From the NCBI GenBank assembly GCA_030142905.1, contig JASJOG010000214.1:186001-250000 (forward strand): a stretch of 64,000 nucleotides of DNA, read 5' to 3'. The first letter of the stretch is position 1. Each line of letters begins with the position of its first letter. A model generated the notes under the pieces. It searched no databases, was not told the origin of the DNA, and was given only the letters and a program-made list of their open reading frames with translations. The position numbers and the translations under genes were made by a program. Shown here one piece after another: positions 23,654 to 35,200 of this stretch. The DNA comes from Heliopora coerulea (lineage: Eukaryota; Cnidaria; Anthozoa; Scleralcyonacea; Helioporidae).

Positions 23654-24482
23654 GCTCGTATATTCCTTACTGGGATTTCATTTCCGCCTGGTGTTTCATT
23701 AACAACTATGTCAACATGTCTGATTACTGTCATTACACCAAGTTAACATTGCCTGCATAAACTTCAGCAAAGCTTTTTGATTAATCTGAATATAAAACAT
23801 GCTCGTTCGCTTGTTTGTATGTACATTCATCCATATATATATTCATACAGGTACGTATGTGTGCATGTATGTATTTCTAAAGTTCATCAGCAATTCATAA
23901 GGTAAATTTAGACCAGCTTAATGTTCTGTAATTAAACGAAGCAAATATTTCCGGCATAAACTTCCGCAAAACTATGATTGGGCCGGACATAGCACGAGCT
24001 ACCCATTTGTTTGGTTTGACATGTCTTATAGTTCGAGAATTTGAAAATGCAATCAACTGAGGCAACTATCAACTTGAGTTGAACGACCCGACTAAAACCC
24101 TAAAAATGGTTATGTTCTCATTTTTGTTTTTAACAGAGTAAAAGTTTTCGGTTTACCTCAAATTACCAATCCTTTGGGGCTCATTTTACGAAGTCTGTCT
24201 CTGAACGATCCAATGATAACTAAAAATACCTTCGTACAACTATTGCTCAATAGGGCACTTGTTAGACTGTCGTGCATTTCCTGACTGATTCTTCTCCAGA
24301 CAGTTCTAATAATAACTAAGACCACTATATAACATGTTAAGGCCACCACTAGTCGGTTTCTACTTGAATCTCGGGGTGAAACCAGATGCTTTTATGAGGT
24401 TTTAAGTCTCTGGTCAATTATGTCTAGTTTAAACGAAATATTTCTCCAATTATATGTACGTTCAAGTCCTAGGCAAAGCAAT
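23654..24482. other. unassigned intergenic stretch
   Basis: Nothing recognisable; only short AT-rich frames. Confidence 0.5.
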
Positions 24483-24484
24483 TA

Positions 24485-24970
24485 CAGGTTGAGAATCCTT
24501 TATCCGGAATTCTAAAATCCGGAAACCGCCAAAATCCGGACATTTTTCGAATGTTGACATGACACGCCACAAATGGAAAATAGTGTAAAGTCCACAAATT
24601 GCTGGGAAGGTTCCACCAGTACAGCTGCTGTGCGCCGTTATGAGATGTCACAAAGGTCCGAATTAACGCCTCCGAAATCACAAATTGCGGAGCAATTTTC
24701 AAAATCTTGGAAAATTCGAAGTATTTTCTGGGAGAATTGCAAAACTCAAACGGTTTATATTTCTTGTCTTAGATGAAACGTTTTATATTTGTTGCTTCTT
24801 GTCCACTCTTGACCATATGATATTATTTTGATTGATAACGGAAACAATTAAAAAAAGTGACCAAACGCGTGCGTCTACAGATGCAAATACAAATATCCTA
24901 AAATCCTGAAAAATCTAAATTCCGGAACTTTATCTGTCCCGAGCATTCGAGATAAAGGATTCTCAACCTG
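24485..24970. mobile_element. pogo/Tigger-like MITE
   Basis: A perfect 20-bp terminal inverted repeat, CAGGTTGAGAATCCTTTATC, starts at 24485, and its complement ends at 24970. TA dinucleotides flank it (24483-24484 and 24971-24972). The CAG...TGAG.ATCC.TTATCCG start is, from memory, typical of pogo/Tigger-type (Tc1/mariner) elements, and CCGGA-rich subterminal words recur (AAAATCCGGAAA, AATCCGGACA). The 486-bp length and lack of a transposase make it non-autonomous. Confidence 0.85.
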
Positions 24971-24972
24971 TA

Positions 24973-27900
24973 CAATGAGTCAAGAACTCGTTTACTTTTT
25001 ACTGATCCTTCTAAAATGAATACTTCTTAAAGCCCTATTCCATAATTAACGATAACTGACGGCGTAAAGAAAGAAGACCACGCTTTAGGTAAATAGACGT
25101 TGGAAAAAATTTTACCAAATGGACTCATAAATCGTCCACAGCTCTGTTTTGAAACAGAGGTCAGTGGTCGCGGCCATAAGCAGAAAGGCCCATAAATTTC
25201 AGTGCTGAAGACATACTTCTGGGGACACTTCTCGCAACTCCAGCGTAATAGGGCCACGAAATCAAGATATATTTCGATCAATGATTGGAACGCTGGTTTG
25301 AGCGACCAAACTTTCGAGACAATTGTGAAACAGTTGAGATACGGCAATTTATACCCTTTTTTGTCAGACGAATTTATTGATAAAACCAAACGAAAAAGAA
25401 ATATAAACTCATAACGAAATACAGAGAAAAAAATTCCAATGAATAAAAATACCCGCTAACCCTGGCAATTCAACTACAGTCGTCATAGTTGTTGTCAAAA
25501 TCTTTTATGCTTTGGTATTTGAACTAAATCTCGTTAAATCTCGTTTACGTCGTATGGTCTTTGGCCGATTTTCTTAAAAGAGCACAACATTTTTTCTGCC
25601 GATTTGCAATTCACTTTCCAGAGAGCACTAACAAACGAAAGCTATGCCCTTAAGTAGGGTGGTCGACTCTCCGAATTTTCGAATTGGCTTCATTATATCA
25701 AAAACTTATGCTATAGCATTGTATTTGCAATTTTACAAAAACCTTAAGAACTTACCTTGGTTTGAGGAGGTCTCTCACGTATTGTAATACCCAAGGTTTT
25801 GCAAAGTGAATTTTGGATGGAAAATTGTTTTCCTTCAAATAGAACAATAATAGTAATAACTAAAATAAACTGTAACAACTAGATTTATTTAATTGCCAAC
25901 TGAACGACAGTCGATCGGTGCATTTGAAATGTGGATGGGATTTTTAAATGTTAATAAGGTTCCTAGTTGGCAACAATGTTTCTGCACTAAATTAGCTTGT
26001 TTAAATATCAAATTAGACTGTACAGGAAATGAACATCAACGTTGCCTTGTTGAATGGACTTTCAAAATGGTGCAGGGTACGATCAACCACACCTCACTTG
26101 GCACATGTTATTTAATAACTAATCTTAACAATAAAGAAACTGCATGGAGCCTAGGGAGAAACCACTATCCTGAGCTCGTATTGGTAAAGAGGATTAGCAA
26201 GTTTAATCGTTAAACCTGTAGACTAAGAGCTCACTTGTCGATCAACAATTAAGGTGAGCGTTCAGCTTAGTAAGCCTTTAATAGCCGATCATCCCCTTCT
26301 AAGAGGCAACGGACCTCCAGATAATGATCTCGATGCGATGCGCTTGGATGTTGTGATAAGGTGTAGCCTCAAGATCACCACATGGCGTTCGAAAAGAATC
26401 TAAGTAACCACAAAGGCCAGTAAATCTCGTAGCAATGTCCATACCTTGAGGTGTATTGGATCGGGTAGACCACGAAAGCTTTCTAGATTTTGACCAAATC
26501 ACTCTAAGAATCTTTAAGCCCTGACTGTAGAGCTGTTGGGAAGTGTGTGTGTTGGAAGTAGGTATGGATTGTTGTTTAGTTAGTTGAGGTACGTATGGAT
26601 TATACGTATAGTTGAAAATAAGTATAGTTGTCATTTAGTCGTTATTGTAAGAGCACTTAGAGAATAGTAGCCTAAACAAGATAAAAACTAGTACAGGATT
26701 TACAGTCAGTAAGAAAATTCGTTATAACAGACATCATTTCAAGCTCAATATTTAACAACGGTGACAAATACGTCTTCTGCGGAGAGACAGGCCTTGGAAC
26801 GTTGAATAGCTCATTTATATTAAAGTGTTTGCTGAATACAAAAAAGACCAATAAGCTATTCTTCTTGTTCTTCCTCATTCCCTTTCCCTCCTCTATTCTT
26901 CCTTTCAATATTTTAGTAGTATGAATCGACGAAAATGCCTTAGACATGTCTAGCGGACGAGCAAGTTCCCTCCTTGCAAAACGCCTTAGGCGTGTACCAA
27001 ATTGTCTCAGTGAGTAGTTAGCCTGACTGATGGCAATTTTTTATCTCAGGATGGTAGTAACTTTTTTTTCGTGTCTTACCTGATTGTTGTGGGTAGTCCA
27101 TGATGCTAGCCTTCGGCCCTCATGATATAGCACAATTACGTACTTTCCCAATACAAACAAGAAGCACATTATTATAGGAATGTTCGAGAAAATATTAATA
27201 TCGCGATAAAAAGAACGCTGAAAAACATAAAATATTGCAAAAATAATGTCAGCAGTGGGTTTGCAAGAGATCTCTCCTTGAGAAACAAAATCGTCTGGCT
27301 TTAGCCAGAATAAAATTAATTAGTTGCCAAATTGCAAAAGTGCCCCTCAAAAGGTTATGGGAAATCCGATATACTGTGGTTTTTCATATCAAAATTATTA
27401 TTGAAAAAATTTGTCGGTAAGTGCCATGTCACTTGCGAGATTTGAAACCGACTTCTGATTACTAACCAAACTCATTTAATTCGAAAAAATTTTCGATGAC
27501 CAGTCAACTTTTGTCCAATTAAATTGCCTGTTAACGTAATGGAAATCTATAGGATAATTTTCCAATAAATCGCGTGATGCAAAATTTGAAAAACATTTGC
27601 ATTACAAAATTCTTCGCTTTTTTTTTGTGTCGAATGATTGTCCTTGCAGAAAAGATTTTAACAGGAAATGGAAAAAAAGAAAAGAAGCAGAGTTGAAATC
27701 ACCGAACTACTTTTCATACTAAATAAAATTGAACAGTAATTAGAGGCCGTTAAAGGCCAAACTTTTATTCTTACTATTTTCAAGTGTATGAAGCAATCTT
27801 AAATTTAAGCTTTGTTGATTTTCACGATTTTTATTTAGATAAGGATTATAAAAAAAGTTGACAGAACCGATGGACAGAATAAAAAGCTTGGTCCCTTTGT

Positions 27901-28911
27901 CCGTTCCTCAAGTCGTACATTGCAACAGTTCTCAGAACCTTTTGGCTTTTTACACACCGTTCAACACTGCCGACACAGCCCTCTACTTTTATATCACCGT
28001 TAGAATAAAAAGCATGCAGAATGACAGACAAACAAAAGAGAGAAAGGCAGCTAGAAAAGAATACAGGCAGCAAAATAGACGGACAAATAGACAGGTAGGT
28101 AGACGGACAGAATTAAATATAGATCAGGAAAACAAGTATTGAAAGCTTTTTACAGCAAGATATTCACAGCAAGATATTCACAGCTAAATTTGCGGAAGAG
28201 ACTTTTCCAGAACGTTCTCCCATTTAGTTATTTTTGGAGTTTTTACATCACGTGTGAAGCAAAATTAGAAAAGCAACGTGCTTTACAGTATCAAAATAAT
28301 GCAGGTTTGATGGCGCGATATTAATCGCTAAAGCCTTCTTTATGCGAAATCTTTACTACAACGAAAACTTACAGAGATTTATTTAGTCATTTTGCTACTC
28401 CAGATGGCATCAAAGTTCAGGACACTTTTCTAACTTTAATAACAAAGAAAAACCACAGCCATATCACACCTTTATATGTGATAATGACCAGCTCGCTTTC
28501 ATTCTCCAATTTTTGCGACTCAGAAAAAAACTAATTGTCAACCTTTCTTCCTGAAATGGCGTACAAAGGGGTTTGTTTTAGAGATCTTTCAGATGAAAAG
28601 GTATGATGTACTTCATTTGATCAATCTCTCGGCTGTCGCATTGCATCTTATATTCGAGAAAGCACCTCTATGTGGCTTTTAAATACTATTTAATTACTTA
28701 AAATATTACCTACGTTACGTGACCTGGATTAGATTAGGTTAGATTAGAGCAATTGTTCCTACGTTCTGAAGGTATGTTGAAAATTAAAAAAGTCAAGACT
28801 CACCTGGCATTTATCAAATGCATGAAAAAGGGTTGTAATGGACCTACAAAAAATTATAAACTGGCAGTTAAGAAAGTTAAAAATGTACGAGTTTCTACTT
28901 TTATGTGAACT
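24973..28911. other. unassigned stretch, no supported gene
   Basis: About 4 kb without a recognisable family. The longest frames are 25027-25389 (-, 120 codons), 25893-26213 (+, 106 codons, starting MPTERQSIGAFEMWMGF) and 26299-26634 (-, 111 codons). None has a known motif, signal peptide or repeat structure, and each has overlapping frames on the other strand or no start context. A short copy of a dispersed motif (CGTCTGGCTTTAGCCAGAAT, 27291) is related to sequences at 44.33 kb and 62.74 kb. Confidence 0.45.
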
Positions 28912-29240
28912 AATTAATAAATACAAAGAAAACGAAGAAGAATAAAAAGAAAAAGAAGAAAAAGAGAAAGTAGCAGGAAGAAGATGAAGAACAAGAACAA
29001 GAATAAGAAGAAAATGAAGAAGAGAAAAAAGAAGAAAACCAAGAAGAACGAGTAGAAGAAGGAGAAAAAGGAGAAGAAGGAAAAGAGGAAAAAGAAGAAG
29101 ATAGAAAAGAAGAAGGAAAACGAGGAGAAGGACGGAAATAAGAACAACAAGAACAGCAAGAAGAACAAGAACAACAAGAACGAAGAGAGCAACAACAACA
29201 ACAAGGAACATAGGAAAAGAAAGAAAAGAGCAAAAAGTGT
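28912..29240. repeat. GAA/AAG-rich purine tract
   Basis: About 330 bp of almost pure A/G on the plus strand (AAGAAGAAAAAGAAGAAG with GAACAA insertions). All three complementary frames are open and rich in Phe, Leu and Ser. They are shadows of the tract, not membrane proteins. Confidence 0.93.
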
Positions 29241-29464
29241 AGGGAAAATAGAAAACATATAACACAAGCTATCACAAAGGAGTCCAACATTACGATTCTC
29301 AATGAACTGAATACATTTAAGCATAATTCGAATGTAGATAAAATTGAAATTCAAATATTTTTAGGGAAAATATCTATAAGCCAGAGCCAGTGGACAATTT
29401 GAGAAAATACAAGATGAACATATTTGCAAGAGCAACATCTTGAAAATTCAGAATACGAGCCAAA

Positions 29465-29573
29465 ATCAAGACGCAAGTTGAAAGAGTAATATTTCGGTTT
29501 TATTTCAAAACAAAGGTCTGATGATGGTTTTGAAATAAAACCGAAATATTACGGGTTCAACTTGCGTCTTGAT
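29465..29573. repeat. hairpin with a Penelope-like 3'-end motif
   Basis: The arms ATCAAGACGCAAGTTGA...CAAAAC (29465-29511) and their complement (29527-29573) flank a 15-base loop. The loop-proximal text GTCTGATGATGGTTTT...AAAACCGAAATATTAC has the CUGAUGA / stem II / GAAA order of a hammerhead ribozyme core, but I cannot form stem I. No coding sequence. Confidence 0.7.
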
Positions 29574-29578
29574 CCCAT

Positions 29579-29710
29579 CGCCCACCGCGCGAAGCGCGGT
29601 GCGTGGATACTAATCTTGACGTGCGTGGAGTCCTGTTACACGCGTGGTGACTAGGAAGAAAAATTTTCGCTTTGTGTATGTATCCTTATATATATATATA
29701 TATATATCCA
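29579..29710 (+). repeat. dispersed repeat, copy 1 (second copy inverted at 44.13-44.23 kb)
   Basis: It starts with a small GC hairpin (CCGCGCGAAGCGCGG) followed by TACTAATCTTGACGTG and GTTACACGCGTGGTGACTAG, and ends in a (TA)n run. The reverse complement of 44131-44226 gives the same order with moderate divergence. Both copies lie next to Penelope-like 3' sequence, so the unit may be the tail or insertion target of such an element. 29711-30008 holds nothing else recognisable. Confidence 0.65.
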
Positions 29711-30008
29711 TGGATTCCGGTCACTCAAAAATGCCTTGAGCAAGCTCGGGGACTGGTATGAATAAACCGTACTTAGGTACCGTATTGAAGCAAATCGATT
29801 TGGTCTCGTTCTTTTTTCCCTTGTATGGATCTCTCGCAAGTTGTTTACATTATTTGAACTCTGAAGCCAGTAAATGATTTAAGACCGGCAAAGGAAACGG
29901 CTTTCTTGGTGCCTGCGGCTGGTTTCGCCAACTCAGTAACTGGACAATTTATCACTTGACAGAGCAGTTCTCAAAGTTAGTTTCTTCGAATATGCATTTG
30001 CCAACTGT

Positions 30009-31162
30009 TCACTTTTTGCAGCAACGCTTTGTCTTGCTTCTTTCTGATTTATATGAACAAAAGACGTAAAGGAACTCGCTTGCTGTCAGGACATTTGCTA
30101 AGCGGCTAGCTGTATTAAAACGACATTCTGCGGTGAAGTTGAATAGATGTCGATTAGTAAAAATCTTGGAACTTTTCACGTTCTGGTAACCACTTACCTG
30201 AGCTGCACAATCACAGGTACGTCTGAATCGAGTAGCTTTGAAATACAAGTTCTGCGAACGGAATTGTTCTGAACAGCTTTGAAAAGTAGCTTCCCGATTT
30301 CATTCTTCCCTAAGGGAGACTTCTTGTACGAAAAATTACTGCCTGGATTTTGCTGGTGTTTATTGGTAAAGTAGAATGAAGATTGTGATTCATTCATCTC
30401 TGTACGACGATTATTTTTGAACATTTTGCAGTATTTAACCGGACAGTGTTCATGGTCAATTGTTTGAGAAGTGGGATAGAACACTCGTCATCCAGAAGAG
30501 TCGTCCAGGCCGTGACAGTCTTTGGATGTTTTCTCCGCTTTCCACACAAAGATTTCATTGCCTCAATCAGGATTTTTTTCGCTATAAAATGTCACCTCAT
30601 TGAAGACGTTAGGATGTGTTTTTGGCTCGAAACAAAAATGTAAGGTAAACAGCCACCAGGTAACTCGCTGCAAAGCTACTTGTTTTTGGTCACCAAATTC
30701 TTCTTCGGCAAAACAGTTGTCCGCTTCAGTCTTTCTCACTTCAAGAGTGATTTGTGCATGATGACCTTTACCGTATTCGATCGATAATGCTTTCATCAGG
30801 ATTTTAAAACCTCTCAAGAAAGTTTAAAGTCGTCTGTGTGTAAATTTACCGTTGAACCCTTTGTGTTGAGGTGCTTAGTTAAAAATGCGCAAGAGTTGCA
30901 GGTTTACACGCCTTTTTTCTTTTTTATTGATGTTTTACTGTAGAAAAAGTACGTCTTTTACTTCCCTCTTCTCGTTCTTCTTTCGACAAAATTTGCACAA
31001 GGTTTGCTTGTCGCATTTTGTTTTATGTTTTGTATTTTCCGATTTTTGGTCAGCGATAAAACTGCAGAATTCGTTCATGTTTTCTTTGTTTACTTCGTCG
31101 ATTTCGTAATTCGTTTCATCTTCGTCACCAAAGTGTTGTACTTCCGGATAAATACTTAGCAT
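30009..31162 (-). pseudogene. Crypton-like tyrosine recombinase relic, left copy
   Basis: The broken minus frames read, in order: 31162-30935 (N-terminal, MLSIYPEVQHFGDEDETNYE...NKENMNEFC), 30817-30563 (GDQKQVALQRVTWWLFTLHF), 30484-30194 (KSPLGKNEIGK, then NNSVRRTCISKLLDSDVP) and 30248-30009 (AQVSGYQNVKSSKIF). The last two match the H/N-S-V-R-K-T-C-I-S and Q-L-S-G-H-K-N boxes that hold the catalytic Arg and His of tyrosine recombinases of the DUF3504/KIAA1958 type, which derive from Cryptons. The second His is Tyr here. A diverged copy lies on the plus strand at 39117-39900. The homology also covers the upstream noncoding region 31163-31822, which otherwise has no gene. Confidence 0.7.
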
Positions 31163-31827
31163 AAACCCTTATAGCAGATCTTAAAGACATTTGTAACCAA
31201 CTTTGAGGTAACGTATAATTTATCAATTTTTTAAATTTAAATTTAATTTTATTAAATTTATTAATTTCAAAAAAATGTCAGAAAAATATTCAATCATGAG
31301 CTGTCCGTATATGCTGGTATCCGTTTGATAACCTATGAGAATGCTTCATTTTTAAGACGGAAAGTCTGGTCATCTAATCAAACAATCTTTTTTTAGGGAA
31401 AAATGAGTGAGAAGTCTAATTGGAAAATTACACGAATTACCACAAACCCGCAAATAATTCAGGGTATCGATCCTATCATTTGTTGTTTAATAATTTAACT
31501 GTAAGGATGGACATCTTACCATTTGTTAAGCCGTTGAACGTTATTCTCACCGAACTTTTTGTTTTAATAAAGCAGAATTGAAATTTTAAACGTAAATATG
31601 ACTATAAGGAGTTTAAATATAAAATAATTTCCAGTTTGGATTGCTGTTTATTTGCGGCCAAATTCTGTGTGGATTTTTTTTATTGCATGTCCTCTTCCAG
31701 TTATAGTCAGGAGGATTTGTCTTTTTGAGAATTTTGAAAAATTATCATTATTACCTGGATTCTCGAGAAATACATTGGAAGGGTGGGCGAGGGGTTGTTG
31801 CGTGCACGTATTTCTATTTTTAACTGG

Positions 31828-32186
31828 TGTTCGCAAATGCGACTTCGGACGACGTTATCTTCTGATCTGGTGAGCTGTCACGAATACGCGAGTGGAGACA
31901 ATAAACATGCTCATGTGTCTTTATTCAATATAAAGCGAGTCCAATTGTTCTACAACGTAAACACAACAAACCTCCAAAGGTTTGTTCTCTTTCCGCTCAC
32001 CACTGACCTTAAAACTTACAACCCCCGTTGGGAAAACCACAAACAGTTCAGTGTATATGTCTTGCTTCGTACCGTCTTGGTCGAACCCTATTTACAACTA
32101 TAACTACATCCCCGCAGCGGTTCTATTTTGACACAAAAAAGGCGCGACAATGTCTTCGTCGGTTAATCGGAGAGCGTTCGGTAACA
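31828..32186 (-). repeat. BEL/Pao 3' LTR (element sense)
   Basis: 359 bp, identical to the other LTR except near 31901 (A versus C), 31985-31986 (TT versus GC) and 32085 (C versus T). In element sense it begins TGTTACCGAACG and ends GCGAACA. Confidence 0.96.
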
Positions 32187-32200
32187 CACTCCCCCCCGTG
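32187..32200 (-). promoter_or_regulatory. polypurine tract of the BEL/Pao element
   Basis: On the minus strand GGGGGGGAGTG lies directly before the TGTTAC of the 3' LTR and just after the pol stop at 32212. It is the expected primer site for plus-strand DNA synthesis. Confidence 0.8.
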
Positions 32201-32211
32201 TCCGATGGTGT

Positions 32212-35200
32212 TTAATTGTCGGACACCTCCTCTAGCAAACAAATCTTCGTAACGGGTCTGACATAGGCTCCTCGTTTTGTTTTTACTTCTGCTGATCTCG
32301 CCACGCCTTCATCACCTAGAAACACTTTAGTTACGCGTGCCAACGGCCAGTGCCCACGTGGAGAGTGTTCTTCGACAACCAGAACCAGGTCACCTTCGCG
32401 GACGTTTCGCGTAAAGCGGTTCCATTTGCGTCTCTCGGTCAACTTCGGTAGATACTCGCGTAGCCAACGTTTCCAGAAGTGTTGGGCCATGACTTGCGCA
32501 TGCCTCCATCTTTTACGGCTGCAAAGATCTTTATCCGTAACAACGTCTAGAGGAATTGCAGGATTTGAGCGCCCCAGCAAAAAATGGTTTGGTGTGAGGG
32601 CCTCCAGGTCATCAGGATTGCCGCTTACGCTAGTTAGCGGTCGACTGTTGAGAAGGGACTCCGCTTCTGCTACAAAGGTTAAAAGGGTTTCATCGTTCAC
32701 ACATTGCTTGCCGGCAATTGCCTTGAGGGCAACTTTCGACGATCTGACGAGGCGTTCCCATATCCCTCCGAAATGCAGCGCCGCGGGTGGGTTAAAGTGC
32801 CATTGCACTCCGTCTTGCGATAGCTTGTCTTCAATATGCTCGTTATTCCACCGTTCAATGGCTTCTCGGATTTCTTTCTCGGCACCAACGAAATTGGTCC
32901 CGTTATCTGACCATATATGCGCTGGTTTTCCTCGTCTCGCCATCATTCTTTGCATCGCCATGATGTACGCATCCGTCTCTAAAGAGTGCGCAATCTCTAT
33001 GTGGACTGCGCGCGTTGTCATACACGTAAAGAGCGCTCCGTAGCGTTTTTCAGTCCTCCTTCCAGATCGTACCAGAATAGGGCCGAAGTAGTCCACACCA
33101 ACGTGATGGAAGACTGGGCTTTGATAGCCAAGACGGGCAGGAGGCAGATTGGCCATTATTGGCTGGTGAGGTCGAGCTCTTCGAACGCGACAGGAAGCAC
33201 AGGCACGTGAGACTTTCTGCACAGCGCGAAGACCTTGCAAAACCCAGTAACGTTCTCTGATTACATTTAGCACATGTGCGTCACCATTGCAACGAAGACG
33301 TCGATGGAAGTACGAGACGATGAGACGCGAAACTTCGTGCTTCGGGTCTAGGATTACTGGATACTTGGTTTCTTCTGGGAGCGGGGCCTTACGAAGTCGG
33401 CCACCCACACGGAGTAGTCCTTTCTCATCCAAGTAAGGTCGTAAAGAAAGGAGTCGACTTCGGTTAGGTAACTCATTACCTTTCATTAAGGCTTGATACT
33501 CCAACGGAAAAGATTCCGTTTGCGAGCATTTTACTGTGACAGTTTCAGATTGGACAAGTTCTTCGACAGTGAGAGCTGAAAGTGTCCTTTTCTCTCGCGG
33601 AAGTCTAGCGTTTCGGATGAATCGATAGATCCATGCCACTACCCGGCGATAACGGGTCCAGGATGAGAACTTCTTAGGATCCGGCAACGACGCACTGGTA
33701 GAGGCTATGAGTCCTGACCAGGGGTTTCTCTTCACTTCCTCGTCGTCAGGCTGGATCGTGGTTTTAAAGTTCTCCCGCGGCCAGTTGTCTGGAGATTCCC
33801 ATAGAAAAGAAGGACCGGTGAGCCAGCGACACTCTGATGTCATTTCAGAAGCTCTCAACCCGCGTGTACAGTCGTCTGCAGGGTTATAACGGCCAGAGAC
33901 AAACCGCCATTGTGATGCGTTACTTGAATCTTGAATCTCTGCCACTCTGTTTGCGACAAAGGTGTGGAATCGTCGACTTTCGTTGAGTATATACAGGAGG
34001 ACGGTTTTGGAGTCACTCCAAAATACGGTGTCGGAAAAGTGGGTAGTAAGTTCTCTTTTTACCGCATCAGCAAGTCGTACTGCCAGGAGGGCTGCTTGGA
34101 GTTCCAGACTCGGTATACTGAGCTGTCGGAGCGGGGCCACACGTGTCTTTGACATTACGAATGACACACAGATCCTACCATCGGCGAGCACGTATCGGGC
34201 ATAACAAACCGCACCGAATCCTTTCTCCGAAGCGTCTCCGAAAACGTGAAGTTCGACGTCTGCATTTTGGAATGCTTCGTCACAGAAACAACGCGAAATT
34301 TCAAATTCTTTCAGAAACGAGAGGTCTTCGAGCCAGTTCTCCCACACGACTTTGTCGCTGTCTACCAGAGGCTCGTCCCAATCTTTCTTCTTGCGCCATA
34401 ACGTTTGGATGAGGCATTTGGCCGGGAATAGAAATGGCGCCAGGACACCTAACGGATCGAAGACTGAAGACACTAGGCTTAGGACTCCTCTCTTTGTAAT
34501 GGCGACTTTGCGAGAGCCCACAGAAAATCGAAAAGCGTCCGTTTCTGTATTCCACTGCAACCCAAGCGAGCGCTCGACAGGTAGATCCTCCAAATCCAGG
34601 TTCAACGAGGGACGGGTTCTTTCGGAGTCGGCTATCTGAGCCAATACCGCTCGTGAAGAACTGCTCCACTTAGTCAACCGGAATCCTCCTCGGGCTAGTA
34701 GGCTGGTTAGTTCGCGCTGCAATTTAACAGCTGTCGTGTCGTCGGGAACGGATATTAGAAGGTCATCCATGTAAAAGTTTTTCTCCACAGTTTCGAGAGT
34801 GGTCGTTGAGAAAGATGGGTCGTCACGGTTGTCATCTGCGGTCTTTCGCAGGATGTAGTTAGCCGTGCAAGGTGATGAAGCTGCTCCAAAGATCATAACC
34901 TGCATCTCATAGACGTCGGGGGGTCGGTCACTTTCCAGATTACGCCAGAGGAATCTCAGGGCCGGTCGGTCTTTCTCAATGATACGGCACTGGTGGAACA
35001 TAGCTTCGATGTCAGCTGTCAGGGCCACTCGCTCTTCACGGAAGCGCAGTAACACGCCACAAAGGTTGTTCAGAAGGTCGGGTCCGACGAGGAGTTGGTC
35101 GTTGAGCGAGGTACCGTTGTGTTTGGCTCTGGCATCCATCACTACTCTTACTTTCCCCGGTTTATTAGGATTCATTACTGCGTGGTGAGGTAAGAACCAC

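Noticed and set aside
28759..29354. Three overlapping Leu/Phe/Ser-rich minus-strand frames that look like membrane proteins
   Set aside because: All three frames of one homopurine tract are open at once, which indicates low complexity rather than a gene.
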